The notes under the pieces: generated by a model
Told to the model about the DNA's origin: nothing
What the model saw: only the letters and a program-made list of their open reading frames with translations
Database searches by the model: none
Program-made: the position numbers and the translations under genes
Shown: positions 1 to 9,014 of the stretch, piece after piece
Position numbering within the stretch: the first letter of the stretch is position 1
How the letters are laid out: each line of letters begins with the position of its first letter
From: an uncultured Desulfovibrio sp.
Lineage (GTDB): Bacteria > Desulfobacterota > Desulfovibrionia > Desulfovibrionales > Desulfovibrionaceae
Assembly: GCF_910584445.1 (NCBI RefSeq)
Contig: NZ_CAJUBO010000024.1
Location: 1-37,031 of the forward strand
Direction: 5' to 3'
DNA length: 37,031 nucleotides

Positions 1-415
<415 letters not shown>

Positions 416-448
416 GGGGGGATTCTCCTCGGGGAGCGTGGGGATGCT

Positions 449-1102
449 TCAGCGTTGCAGCCAGTCGGCCAGCGTCGCGTCCAGTTCCTCCGCGCCCATG
501 CGCGGGGCGGCGTAATAGCCGGCGGCCTCGCGCTGGCGCGCGGCTTCGGCCAGGATGACCGCCGCCGCCACCGAGACGTTGAGGCTCTGGATCATGCCGT
601 GCATGGGGATGTAGAGCCTGCCGTCCGCGCGGGCCAGGAGCGCTTCGTCCACGCCCTCGTGCTCGTTGCCGAGGATGACGGCCGTTGGCCGCAGAAAGTC
701 CCATTCCCGCAGGGGGCGCGCCTCTGGCGAGCAGGAGGTGGCGAGCACCTGCATCCCCTGGTCGCGCAGGGCGGCGAACAGCGCCTCCTTGTCGCGGTGG
801 CGCTCGCTCTCGACCCATTTGCGCGCCGAGGCGGAGCTTTTGCGCCCCAGGGCCGGGAAGGGCGTGTCGGTATAGTACAGATGCACCCTGCTCACGCCAA
901 AGGCGTCGCACGAACGGTAGATGGCGGAAACATTGTGCGGGTCATGGATATTGGCGAGCACCAGGGTGAGGTCCGGCTGGCGCTGGGAAAGCACCTGAAA
1001 AAGGCGCGCCCGGCGCCGGGGCGTGACCGGCCGGGGGGGCGCGGCGTCCTCCGGGCTTTCCTCCCCGGCGAGAGGGGCCGGCGGCTCGTGCGGCAGGGTC
1101 AT
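449..1102 (-). CDS. TrmH/SpoU-family RNA 2'-O-ribose methyltransferase
   Basis: A 217-residue SPOUT-class methyltransferase predicted to transfer a methyl group from S-adenosylmethionine to a ribose 2'-OH, most likely in tRNA. The SpoU motifs are visible. Motif 1 is near residues 48-68 (LANIHDPHNVSAIYRSCDAFG, including the Asn and the putative catalytic Arg). Motif 2 is near GNEHEGVDEALLARAD. Motif 3 is IPMHGMIQSLNVSVAAAVIL. The last resembles the tRNA Gm18 enzyme TrmH more closely than the 23S enzyme RlmB, but substrate cannot be fixed by eye. The ATG at 1102 is chosen because GGAG lies just upstream and the longer open frame (to 1243) lacks family similarity. The N-terminus has a Pro-rich, low-complexity stretch. 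The next gene on this strand is the DUF2079-like protein; the antiporter gene is divergent. Confidence 0.85.
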   Translation of the reverse strand: MTLPHEPPAPLAGEESPEDAAPPRPVTPRRRARLFQVLSQRQPDLTLVLANIHDPHNVSAIYRSCDAFGVSRVHLYYTDTPFPALGRKSSASARKWVESERHRDKEALFAALRDQGMQVLATSCSPEARPLREWDFLRPTAVILGNEHEGVDEALLARADGRLYIPMHGMIQSLNVSVAAAVILAEAARQREAAGYYAAPRMGAEELDATLADWLQR

Positions 1103-1178
1103 GTGGTCATCTCCGTTGTTTCGGGTGGTGCGCGTGCAGGAGCATATGTGGCAGAAAAAAAGTTTGCGGGCAAGCGCA

Positions 1179-1207
1179 TTGCAAAGGGCGGGATTTTGGC
1201 CTACAGA
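1179..1207 (+). promoter_or_regulatory. Weak candidate sigma70-like promoter for the antiporter gene
   Basis: TTGCAA (1179-1184) and TACAGA (1202-1207) are separated by 17 bases, about 55 bases before the antiporter ATG. Matches to the consensus are only partial (4/6 and 3/6), so this is a candidate based on position and spacing alone. Confidence 0.25.
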
Positions 1208-1261
1208 AAAGGGAACCACCATGCCGGCGCGCGAGCGCCACACCCCAGTCAGGAGCGCACG

Positions 1262-2710
1262 ATGTCACACCTCCGCTCATTGCCGTTGCTGTTGTCCGCC
1301 ATGCTCGCGGGGGCGCTGCCCCTGCTCGCGCCCGAAGCGGCACTGGCCGCCGCCGGCCATCCCACCATTCCCGGTGCCCAGCTTTCGGCCATCTGGGTCA
1401 TCCCCTTTGCCTGCATGTTGCTTTCCATCGCCATCATGCCGCTGGCGCTCCCCCATTTCTGGGAGCATCACTTCGGCAAGATCGCCGTTTTCTGGGGCCT
1501 GGCCTTTCTCGTCCCCTGCTTCATCGTCTATGGCATGGGCACGGCGCTCTATGAGTTCCTGCACATCATCCTGCTGGACTACATCCCCTTCATCGTCCTG
1601 CTGTTCGCGCTCTTCACCGTGGCGGGCGGCGTGCGCCTCAAGGGCACCCTGGTGGGCACGCCGGTGGTGAATACGGGCCTGCTCGCCATCGGCACCGTGC
1701 TCGCCAGCTGGATGGGCACCACCGGCGCGGCCATGCTGCTCATCCGTCCCCTGCTGCGGGCCAACGCGCACCGGCGCTATCGCGTGCATTCCGTGGTGTT
1801 CTTTATCTTTCTGGTGGCAAATATCGGCGGCTCGCTCACGCCGCTGGGCGACCCGCCGCTCTTCCTCGGCTTCCTCAAGGGCGTGAGCTTCTTCTGGACG
1901 ACCACGCACCTGTTCTTCAAGACGCTTTGCCTCGCCGCCGCCCTGCTTGTCCTGTTCTTCATCATCGACAGCCTGCTCTTCAGCAGGGAGGGGCGCCCCA
2001 CGCCGCCGCACGACCCTGACGCCGCGGAGGAAAAGCTCGGCCTTGAAGGCTCCGTCAACCTGCTCTTCCTGCTGGGCATCGTGGGCGCCGTCCTGGCGTC
2101 CGGCATGGTCAATCTCGGCACCTGGATCGAAGTTTACGGCGTGCCGGTGGAAGGCCAGAACCTGCTGCGCGACATAGCGCTCCTGTGCCTCGCGGGTCTT
2201 TCCTGGAAGTTCACGAGCCGGCGCTGCCGCGACCTGAACGGCTTCTCCTGGGCGCCCATCGAGGAGGTCGCCAAGCTGTTCTTCGGCATCTTCCTGAGCA
2301 TGATCCCGGCCATCGCCATCCTGCGCGCCGGCACGGAGGGCGCGCTCTCCTCGCTCATCAAGATGGTCTCCACGCCGGACGGGCAGCCCGTCAATGCCAT
2401 GTACTTCTGGCTCACGGGCGCGCTTTCGAGCTTCCTGGACAATGCGCCCACCTATCTCGTCTTCTTCAACACGGCGGGCGGCGATGCCCAGCACCTGATG
2501 ACCGACATGGCGACGACCCTCATCGCCATTTCGGCGGGCGCGGTCTTCATGGGCGCCAATACCTATATCGGCAACGCGCCCAACTTCATGGTCCGTTCCA
2601 TCGCGGAGAACCAGGGCGTCAGGATGCCGAGCTTCTTCGGCTACATGATGTGGTCGTGCGGCATTCTGGTGCCGCTCTTCGGCCTGCTGACCTGGCTCTT
2701 CTTCATTTAG
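1262..2710 (+). CDS. NhaD-type sodium:proton antiporter
   Basis: A 482-residue polytopic inner-membrane protein. The first 30 residues look like a signal peptide (hydrophobic, ending APEAALAAA). About 11-12 further hydrophobic segments follow. Conserved-looking stretches include ASWMGTTGAAMLLIRPL, FLVANIGGSLTPLGDPPLFLGFLKG, SSFLDNAPTYLVFFNTAGG and GANTYIGNAPNFMVRSIAE. These are typical of NhaD-like members of the ion transporter superfamily, which exchange Na+ (or Li+) for H+. The DNAPTY segment supplies an Asp likely to take part in cation binding. The ATG at 1262 has AGGAG about 7 bases upstream. Sodium handling and pH homeostasis are the family's usual job; a related dicarboxylate or arsenite carrier function is less likely. 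It is divergent from the methyltransferase gene. Confidence 0.85.
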   Translation: MSHLRSLPLLLSAMLAGALPLLAPEAALAAAGHPTIPGAQLSAIWVIPFACMLLSIAIMPLALPHFWEHHFGKIAVFWGLAFLVPCFIVYGMGTALYEFLHIILLDYIPFIVLLFALFTVAGGVRLKGTLVGTPVVNTGLLAIGTVLASWMGTTGAAMLLIRPLLRANAHRRYRVHSVVFFIFLVANIGGSLTPLGDPPLFLGFLKGVSFFWTTTHLFFKTLCLAAALLVLFFIIDSLLFSREGRPTPPHDPDAAEEKLGLEGSVNLLFLLGIVGAVLASGMVNLGTWIEVYGVPVEGQNLLRDIALLCLAGLSWKFTSRRCRDLNGFSWAPIEEVAKLFFGIFLSMIPAIAILRAGTEGALSSLIKMVSTPDGQPVNAMYFWLTGALSSFLDNAPTYLVFFNTAGGDAQHLMTDMATTLIAISAGAVFMGANTYIGNAPNFMVRSIAENQGVRMPSFFGYMMWSCGILVPLFGLLTWLFFI

Positions 2711-2804
2711 AACCGATTGCGGAAAACGTGGTTTTTTGCGGAGTTTCGGGCGGGCTTGGCGCAGGGCGTCGAGTCCGCCCGTCGTGCTTCAGGAGGTGAC
2801 GCCC

Positions 2805-3491
2805 ATGGACCAGCGCGAACGCATGCTGGCCGGTCTGCCCTACAGGCCGGGGCGGGACGGCCTGCTGGAACTCTATATGGCCTGCCGCCGCAAGCTGTTC
2901 CGGTTCAACAGCCTGCCGCCGGACGCGGAGGAGGAGCGGGACGCGCTCCTGCGCGCGATCCTGGGCAAGTGCGGCCGGGCGTTGCGTATCGAGGGGCCGT
3001 TCTATTGCGATTACGGCTTCAATATCGAAGTGGGCGAACGCTTTTTTGCCAACTACCACCTCACGGTGCTGGATGTGGCCCCGGTACGCATCGGCGCCAA
3101 CGTCCTGTGCGCGCCCAATGTGTCCATTTACACGGCCGGGCATCCCCTGCACCCCGCAAGCCGCAATTCCGGCTATGAATACGGGGCGCCCGTGACCATC
3201 GGCAACAATGTCTGGCTGGGCGGCAATGTGGTCATCAATCCCGGCGTCACGGTGGGCGAGAACGTGGTCATCGGCTCCGGGAGCGTGGTCACGCGCGACA
3301 TCGCGGCCAATACCCTGGCCGCGGGCAATCCGTGCCGTCCGTTGCGCGCCATCACCGAGTCCGACCGGGACCTGTATTTCAGGGATCGCCGTTTTGACGT
3401 GGAGGATCATCTGGAGCCGTACTGGCCGTTTGACGAAAATCCCGGTCACGCCGGGAAGGCCGCCCCGGACGCGGAGGAGGAGCATCCGTGA
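2805..3491 (+). CDS. Maltose O-acetyltransferase-like hexapeptide-repeat acetyltransferase
   Basis: A 228-residue acyltransferase of the left-handed beta-helix group (maltose, galactoside and nodulation acetyltransferases). It would move an acetyl group from acetyl-CoA to a sugar hydroxyl. Residues 1-60 form the helical Mac domain (MDQRERMLAGLPYRPGRDG). Imperfect hexapeptide repeats follow, including IGANVLCAPNVSIYTAGHP with the expected catalytic His, and IGNNVWLGGNVVINPGVTVGE. The C-terminal 35 residues are an acidic tail beyond the usual family end. The ATG at 2805 has a strong AGGAGGTG site. Its stop overlaps the GTG of the next gene by four bases, suggesting coupled translation. Family annotation is firm; the true sugar substrate is not determined. 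Confidence 0.9.
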   Translation: MDQRERMLAGLPYRPGRDGLLELYMACRRKLFRFNSLPPDAEEERDALLRAILGKCGRALRIEGPFYCDYGFNIEVGERFFANYHLTVLDVAPVRIGANVLCAPNVSIYTAGHPLHPASRNSGYEYGAPVTIGNNVWLGGNVVINPGVTVGENVVIGSGSVVTRDIAANTLAAGNPCRPLRAITESDRDLYFRDRRFDVEDHLEPYWPFDENPGHAGKAAPDAEEEHP

Positions 3492-4300
3492 AGACAACTG
3501 CGCTTCGGCTTTGGTATTTCAGCCCTGTTTTTCACACCCGCGCCCTGGTGCGGGGCCTGGGGCATGCGCTGGCGGAGCGGCTTGGCGTGGCGGAAGCACG
3601 GGAGCAGGACGCGACGCCATGGTCCGCCGCCGGGGAAGAGCCGCCGGCGTTGGCGCCGTCGGATCTGGCGGTCCTGGGGGTCCCGGTCTATGGCGGGCGT
3701 GTCCCGGCGCCGGCGCTGGAACGGCTGCCCCGCGCCGCGGGAAGCCCGGCCGTGCTGCTCGTCAGCTATGGAAACCGCGCCTTTGAGGATGCGCTCCTTG
3801 AACTCGGGGATGCTGCCGTCGCCCGCGGCTTCCGCCCCGTTGCCGCCGCGGCCTGCATCGCGGAGCACACCATCGCGGGCTATGCGGCCGGCCGTCCGGA
3901 TGCGGCGGATATGGCCGCGCTCGGGGATTTCGCCGGCGCGGTGGCCTCCCTGGCGCGGCAGGATTTCCCCGGAAGCCCGGCAAATCTGGACATTCCCGGC
4001 AATCGTCCGTACAGGCGCTTCTCCCCGTCCGCGCTGCCGCAACAGGTGGACGACGCCTGTACCCGTTGCGGACGCTGCGCGGAGCAATGCCCCACAGGCG
4101 CCATCGCCGCCGACGAACCCGCGCGGGTCGATGCGGGGCATTGCATCTGCTGCATGCGCTGCGTCAACATCTGCCCGGCGCGGGCGCGGCGGGCGGATGC
4201 CGGATTTCTCGCGGCGCTTTCCGCGCGGCTGGCGCCGCTTTGCGCCGGGCGCAGGGAAAATGCGTTCTTCCTGCCGGAGCAGGCGCCGGGCAACGCCTGA
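3488..4300 (+). CDS. EFR1-like protein: flavodoxin-like domain plus two [4Fe-4S] clusters
   Basis: A 270-residue predicted redox protein. The N-terminal ~160 residues look like a flavodoxin fold (LRLWYFSPVFHTRALV..., then LAVLGVPVYGGRVP and VLLVSYGNRAFEDAL). The C-terminal part carries two ferredoxin motifs: Cys191-194-197-201 (CTRCGRCAEQCP) and Cys219-222-225-229 (CICCMRCVNICP). This arrangement matches EFR1-family ferrodoxins common in anaerobes, which are thought to relay electrons. The loop that should bind the FMN phosphate (usually S-x-T-G-N/T-T) reads SPVFHT here, so flavin binding is uncertain. The start is a GTG overlapping the upstream stop as GTGA, which implies co-translation with the acetyltransferase. 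Electron donor and acceptor are unknown. Confidence 0.8.
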   Translation: MKTTALRLWYFSPVFHTRALVRGLGHALAERLGVAEAREQDATPWSAAGEEPPALAPSDLAVLGVPVYGGRVPAPALERLPRAAGSPAVLLVSYGNRAFEDALLELGDAAVARGFRPVAAAACIAEHTIAGYAAGRPDAADMAALGDFAGAVASLARQDFPGSPANLDIPGNRPYRRFSPSALPQQVDDACTRCGRCAEQCPTGAIAADEPARVDAGHCICCMRCVNICPARARRADAGFLAALSARLAPLCAGRRENAFFLPEQAPGNA

Positions 4301-4357
4301 CGCCTGTGTGAAGGAACGGTTGGGGCGCTGTCGCCGCAAGGATCCGAAAAAATAAGA

Positions 4358-4454
4358 TTTTTTTGCGCTGGCAAGGAAGTGGACGATTTTTGGAGGGAGT
4401 GTACTTAAGTACATGACCGACAAAAATCGCCCAGTGACGCCGCCAGCGCAAAAA
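4358..4454. repeat. Nested inverted-repeat element with central palindrome
   Basis: Three nested symmetries share one centre. The outer arms are TTTTTGCGCTGGC (4360-4372) and GCCAGCGCAAAAA (4442-4454), 13 of 13 paired. The middle arms are CGATTTTTG (4384-4392) and CAAAAATCG (4421-4429), 9 of 9. The centre is the 12-base palindrome GTACTTAAGTAC (4401-4412). The element is AT-richer than its surroundings and contains no open frame. The layout resembles dispersed intergenic hairpin repeats; I recall similar elements in Desulfovibrio-type genomes but could not search. Only one copy is visible in this window. It could act as a terminator or processing site for the upstream gene. Confidence 0.8.
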
Positions 4455-4635
4455 GGGCTGTTTTTGACGGATGATTGTGGCATTGCACAAGCTGCCACAT
4501 CCCAAGCCAGCAGTCACATTAAATTGATAGGTCCAGACCCTACCTCCGTCTTGGAGCGCGGCAGCAACGCAGCCGTCTGACAGCGTCAGGTTTTTTCCGG
4601 GGCGCGTATGCTCCCGGGACGAAAGGGCCGCCCCG
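4455..4635. other. Non-coding remainder of the 4301-4635 gap
   Basis: With the inverted-repeat element, this makes the only gap over 300 bases. No open frame with a ribosome site, tRNA or known RNA was recognised. It is less GC-rich than neighbouring genes and ends in an intrinsic terminator (4577-4596) read on the plus strand, although the nearest upstream plus-strand gene stops at 4300. Confidence 0.6.
4577..4596 (+). terminator. Intrinsic terminator with no adjacent gene
   Basis: CTGAC (4577-4581), loop AGC, GTCAG (4585-4589), then G and TTTTTT (4591-4596) form a compact stem-loop plus U-run. It would end plus-strand transcripts 275 bases after the EFR1-like gene, or end a short RNA starting inside the gap. 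It also shields the convergent GNAT gene. Confidence 0.75.
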
Positions 4636-5115
4636 TCAGCGGTCCTCCTGCCGCAGATGGAGGAGCGGCCAGGGCCTGCCCTCGCTGTCCACCGGGCTGC
4701 GGCCCGTCACCACAAAGCCCCGCGCGCGGTAAAACGCCAGCCCTGCGGGATTGTCCTCATTGACCTCCAGCGTCAGCGGACCGTGCAGGCGGCGCGCGTG
4801 CGCCAGCAGGAGCGTGCCCACGCCGCGCCGGAACCAGTCCGGCGCCACGAAGAGCATGTCCACATGGCTGCCCGCGCCGCCGAGAAAGCCCACGGGCCGC
4901 CCGCGGGCTTCGGCCAGCCACAGTTCCTCCACGGCCGGGAGCAGCCGGCGCACCTCTTCCTCAAGGGCCTCCAGATCGTCGGGCGCGAGAAAGCCATGGG
5001 TGGCTTCGCAACTGCGCCGCCACAGGGCGACGAGGGCGGGCCAGTCCTCCGCGCGGGCAGGGCGCACGCGCGGCGCCGGGGCATCCTCCGCGCCGCTCAG
5101 TAGTTGTATTTCCAC
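4636..5115 (-). CDS. GNAT-family N-acetyltransferase
   Basis: A 159-residue GNAT-fold protein expected to transfer an acetyl group from acetyl-CoA to an amine. Motif A is visible as MLFVAPDWFRRGVGTLLLAHAR (residues about 85-106), which contains the RxxGxG/A coenzyme-A pyrophosphate loop. LTLEVNEDNPAGLAFYRARGFV follows near residues 113-134, the usual beta5/alpha4 region. The overall pattern resembles YjaB or the small RimI-like acetyltransferases. The ATG at 5115 lies inside the last codons of tamB, a 19-base overlap, so its translation is probably coupled to tamB. Substrate is unknown; the position behind tamA-tamB does not by itself imply an envelope role. Confidence 0.85.
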   Translation of the reverse strand: MEIQLLSGAEDAPAPRVRPARAEDWPALVALWRRSCEATHGFLAPDDLEALEEEVRRLLPAVEELWLAEARGRPVGFLGGAGSHVDMLFVAPDWFRRGVGTLLLAHARRLHGPLTLEVNEDNPAGLAFYRARGFVVTGRSPVDSEGRPWPLLHLRQEDR

Positions 5116-8100
5116 TTCAGGCCACCCCAGGTGTTCTGCTGTTCGGTGCGGACTTCCAGACTCGTGCGCGGGGTCAGCTCCAGCTGGATGATGAAGGCGG
5201 TGCTGTCGGGCTTCATGCCCTGCTGCACGCCCATATAGATACTGTCTGTGAGGTATTTGCCCATTTCCAGGGTGGTGCCGCCGGCGGATTCGTCGCCCGG
5301 CTGCCCCGCGGCGCCGGTATTGGAGGTGCCGAGTCGCAGCACGTCCACGCCGAGCGCCTTCTTGGTGAAGTCAAGCACGCCGCCGCCCCCGGACCCGAAG
5401 CCGGCGAGCTGGGCCACGGCCCCGGCCAGCTGGAGCGCCTCCAGACGGCCAAGCTCATTGACGCTCCTGCCGAACAGGACATGCGAGAGGATGTCGTCGC
5501 GCGGCAGGCTCGGCTCGCTCGTGAGGGTGAGTTTCATCTTGCTCACCGTGCCGGTGATGAGGATATGCGCCGTGAGGTCGGGGGTCTCGTTGGTGAGTTC
5601 GATGTCCAGCAGGGGGTCGCTGAGCGAGCCGCCCGCAAAGGTGACGACCCCCCGCGTGAGGGCGAAGTTCTTGCCGAGAAAATCGAAATTGCCCTTGACC
5701 GCGTTGACGCTGCCCGTAATCAGCGGGGCGGCGGGCGTGCCGGAAACCCGGAGGTCGGCCTGCCACAGGCTTGTCAGGCCGCGTCCCTCCACGCTGAAAC
5801 GGGGCAGCATGCGGATACGGACATCCAGACTGCCCTGCGGGCCGGCGGCCGGCGCGGGCGCCGGAGCTTGCGCCGCCGTGGCGGCTGCGGGTCCGGGCGC
5901 GGCGCTGATGGGCAGGGTGGTGACGCTGCCGCCCAGGGAAATGTTGTTCAGCAGGAATTCGCCCTGGTTGACGATGATTTCCCCGGTCACCCGGGGCGCG
6001 GCGGCGCTGCCCGTGACATCGGCCTTGCCCGAGAGCGCGATGTGGACATCCCGGCGGCGCAGCGGCCGCAGGTGGTCGATGCTGGCCCTGATGTCCAGGT
6101 CCTCGCCGTTGAGCGCGCCGGAACCGGTGATGGCGGCCTTGCCGCCCCGGCCGTCCGATGCCGAGAGCGTCAGGCGCATGCCGCCGGGGAGGCCGCGCGC
6201 GCCGCCGCGTTCGTCCAGGTCGAGGCGCAGGGTGATGTCCGTGAGCAGGACGCCGAGCAGCAGGTCCTCGAAGCGGCCCTGATCCACGCGCACGCCGCCA
6301 CGGATACGCGGCGCCTCAAGCGTGCCCGCGGCATCGGCATTGAGGGCGAGGCGCCCGTTGAGGCGGCGGTCGGCCATGGGCACAAGACTCCAGAGCGGAC
6401 CCAGGGCGCCATCCCAGCGCACCCGGGCCGAGAGCGGGCCGCGCATGTCGGGCGTGGGGATGCCGTCGGGTCCGAAACGCAGGGGCAGCCGCGCGGCGAT
6501 GCTCGCCGTGTCGCCGCCCAGAGCCTTGAGGCTTGCCCGGGGCAGTTCCAGCCGCGTGGTGAGGACGCCGCCGCCATTGGCCGTTGGCTCTATGCCGCCG
6601 GTGAGGGCAAGGGACAACGGCGCCAGCGGACTTCCGGGCAGGCGCAGGCCGGAAACGCCCAGGCGGTAGCGCCCCGCTGGCCGCGCCGGGCTGCCGCTGA
6701 GGCTGGCCGCAAGCTCCACCGCGCCCTCGGGCAGCGCGGGAACGAGCGTGTGCCAGGGCTTGAGTTCAAGCCCGGCAATCCGCAGACCAAGATCGAGCCT
6801 GTCAGGGGCAAGTCCCCCGTGGGCGCTGATCCGGCCTGAGGGCGTGAGGGCCACATCCAGACTGTCCACGCCGATGCCCGCCGCGCCGTAGCGGAAGCGC
6901 GCCGGGCGCTCCAGCCGCAGGCCGAGCCGGGCGGCGCCGTTCCGGGCCGCTGTGGCGGGAAGGTCCGCGTGCGCGTCGAGAACGCGCAACAGGACCTGGC
7001 CCGGTTCCCAGACGGACTCGAGGCGCGCGGTCACATCCCCCGAGCCTGTCAGCTTCACGGTCAGCGGGCCGGCCAGCGGGCCGTCGGCCCTGAGCTGCGC
7101 GCCCAGACGCAGGGCGGCGGCGTGCGCTTCTTCCAGATCCAGCCGCGCGGCCAGAGCCGCCGCGCCGAAAAGGTCCGTCACCTGCGCCTCGCCCGTCAGG
7201 CCCCGCACACGGGCAACGTCAGCGCCGTCCGTTTTCGTCACGGTCAGGCGCGGGATGCGCCAGGCCAGCCGGCCGTCCTGCGATGCCGCCTTCTCCGCGT
7301 CCGGCAGTTCCCGCGCCGGGGACAGAGCCTTCAGGGCCAGTTCCACGGCGGCGTCGCCGTTCAGGGCATAGCCGGGCACGAGAGCCGAAAGTGCGGCCCA
7401 GTCTTTCACGGAGAGGCGCAGGCCGCCGTCCAGCGCGGGCGCGCCGCGCGCGGGCAGCAGGGCGGTGAGCGCGCCTTCTCCGGCAACGCCCGCGGCCGTG
7501 AGGCGCAGGTCGCGCACGCCGGCGCTCACGTCTCCGTGCCGGCCCGCGTCCGCGCCCGGCGCCGCGCCGTAGAAAAAGCGGCCGGCGGCAGTGAGGGCAT
7601 GGCCGTCCAGTTTCGCCCCAAGGTCAAGATCGATGGCGGTCTCTTCGGCGGGCGGAAACGCGGCCTCCAGCGGCAGGGCCAGCTTTTTGCCCGTGACGGC
7701 GAGGACAAGCCCCTCCAGCGTGTGGCCGCCCGCGGCGAGTTCGGCGCAGTCCAGACGCAGGTCGAGATCGGGCCTGGGCAGCGCGCCTCCGGCCGTGAGA
7801 AGGAGCCGCGCCGGCGCCCTGAGCGGCGAGAGCGGGTCGCCGTCCGGCGCCGCGCCCGCAGAGCCGGGGAGCAGCGTTGCCGCGAGGCGCAGGGCCAGCG
7901 GCCCGTCGATCTCGCCCCGGCTCCAGCCCTGGCCGCCCTGCCATGAACCTTCGCCCTGAAGCGTGACGCGTCCCGCGGCCAGGTCCGGCCCGCGCAGGGA
8001 AAGGGCCGGCGCGGCCGCCGCATCGCCCACGTTCCGGGCCTCCAGGGCGAGGCGCAGCGTGGGCCTTGCGCCGAGCAGGTCGGGGGGCAGATCCGCCACT

Positions 8101-9014
8101 GTGAGCCTTGGCCCGTGCAGCGTGGCCTCCGCCTGCGCCGTGGCCGCAAGGCCCGGCGTGGCCGTTTCCGCCTGCGCCGTGGCCGTGAAGGTCAGTTCCG
8201 CCTGTTGCAGGCCCAGTGCGGCAAGGCGCGCTTCGCGGCCGTCGGCTCCGGCGAGGCGGGCGCGCGCCTCCAGCCGGGCGCCGGTGCCGGCGTTCAGGGT
8301 GGCGGTGAGGTCCGCGTCGGCGAGAAGCTCGGTGGCGGCAGCCTCGGGGACCGCTCCGGGAGGGGAAGCCCCGGGTGCGGCAGCGGGAACGGCCGTCTCC
8401 CCGCCGGGCAGGGCCGCGGGGAAGCGGGCGCCCTCCACCGTTGCGGCCAGAGACAGCTCCGGCAGCCAGAACGGCGGGTCCCGGAACAGGCGCGCGAACT
8501 CGCCGAGCAAGGTCTGGACATCCTTCAGCGTCAGGGGGGGCGAGGGCGGTTCCGGTTCGGGCGCGGGCGGAAGATCCGGCAGGCGCGACAGGCTGGGGCG
8601 CACGATGGCCGCCGTTTCGATACGCACGGCGCCGGGCAGGGCGCGCCAGTCCCATACCAGATGATTTTCCGGCGCCGTCAGCCAGACGCCGCGCCCGTCG
8701 GCGGCCTCCAGCCCGAAAACGCAATCAAAGGGCACCGAGCCTTCAAGCCGTGTCAGGCGGAAGGAAAGGCCGCCGTCCCTGCCCGCCAGCGCGGCATTGG
8801 CCGTCTTCAGCAGCCAGGCATGGCCCGCTTCGGTCTGGAAGGCCCAGAAGCACGCCAGGAACAGCCCCGCCGTCACTGTGAGCAGGACGAGCGAAAGCGC
8901 GGCAACGAGACGGCGCAGCCGGCGCCGCCGGACGGGGGGCGTCTGCCCGGCGACCGGCTCCGTTTCCGTTGCCGTTGCGGCCTGCCGCGCCGCGCGTTTT
9001 TTGAACCAGGCCAT
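5097..9014 (-). CDS. tamB: TamB-like translocation and assembly module / AsmA-superfamily protein
   Basis: A 1305-residue periplasm-spanning protein. Residues about 32-56 form a single N-terminal membrane anchor after a basic stretch (RRRRLRRL). The long middle is the repetitive beta-rich region expected of a hydrophobic-groove lipid-transfer protein. The last ~350 residues are the DUF490/TamB domain, including GNFDFLGKNFALTRGVVTF and the family-typical end GGLKWKYNY. TamB-family proteins bridge inner and outer membranes, working with TamA in outer-membrane protein assembly and phospholipid transport. The ATG at 9014 overlaps the tamA stop as TGATG. It has an Ala/Pro-rich linker near residues 935-960 that may be poorly conserved. 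Length is close to the family norm (about 1260). Confidence 0.92.
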   Translation of the reverse strand: MAWFKKRAARQAATATETEPVAGQTPPVRRRRLRRLVAALSLVLLTVTAGLFLACFWAFQTEAGHAWLLKTANAALAGRDGGLSFRLTRLEGSVPFDCVFGLEAADGRGVWLTAPENHLVWDWRALPGAVRIETAAIVRPSLSRLPDLPPAPEPEPPSPPLTLKDVQTLLGEFARLFRDPPFWLPELSLAATVEGARFPAALPGGETAVPAAAPGASPPGAVPEAAATELLADADLTATLNAGTGARLEARARLAGADGREARLAALGLQQAELTFTATAQAETATPGLAATAQAEATLHGPRLTVADLPPDLLGARPTLRLALEARNVGDAAAAPALSLRGPDLAAGRVTLQGEGSWQGGQGWSRGEIDGPLALRLAATLLPGSAGAAPDGDPLSPLRAPARLLLTAGGALPRPDLDLRLDCAELAAGGHTLEGLVLAVTGKKLALPLEAAFPPAEETAIDLDLGAKLDGHALTAAGRFFYGAAPGADAGRHGDVSAGVRDLRLTAAGVAGEGALTALLPARGAPALDGGLRLSVKDWAALSALVPGYALNGDAAVELALKALSPARELPDAEKAASQDGRLAWRIPRLTVTKTDGADVARVRGLTGEAQVTDLFGAAALAARLDLEEAHAAALRLGAQLRADGPLAGPLTVKLTGSGDVTARLESVWEPGQVLLRVLDAHADLPATAARNGAARLGLRLERPARFRYGAAGIGVDSLDVALTPSGRISAHGGLAPDRLDLGLRIAGLELKPWHTLVPALPEGAVELAASLSGSPARPAGRYRLGVSGLRLPGSPLAPLSLALTGGIEPTANGGGVLTTRLELPRASLKALGGDTASIAARLPLRFGPDGIPTPDMRGPLSARVRWDGALGPLWSLVPMADRRLNGRLALNADAAGTLEAPRIRGGVRVDQGRFEDLLLGVLLTDITLRLDLDERGGARGLPGGMRLTLSASDGRGGKAAITGSGALNGEDLDIRASIDHLRPLRRRDVHIALSGKADVTGSAAAPRVTGEIIVNQGEFLLNNISLGGSVTTLPISAAPGPAAATAAQAPAPAPAAGPQGSLDVRIRMLPRFSVEGRGLTSLWQADLRVSGTPAAPLITGSVNAVKGNFDFLGKNFALTRGVVTFAGGSLSDPLLDIELTNETPDLTAHILITGTVSKMKLTLTSEPSLPRDDILSHVLFGRSVNELGRLEALQLAGAVAQLAGFGSGGGGVLDFTKKALGVDVLRLGTSNTGAAGQPGDESAGGTTLEMGKYLTDSIYMGVQQGMKPDSTAFIIQLELTPRTSLEVRTEQQNTWGGLKWKYNY

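Noticed and set aside
1277..2494. Long antisense open frame across the antiporter gene (minus strand, about 400 codons)
   Set aside because: High GC lowers stop frequency. The translation is rich in Arg, Glu, Gln and Asp with no family resemblance, while the plus-strand frame encodes a clear membrane transporter.
4301..4635. tRNA, prophage attachment site or degraded gene in the largest gap
   Set aside because: No cloverleaf, CCA end, integrase or recognisable protein fragment was seen; only the repeat and a terminator are supported.
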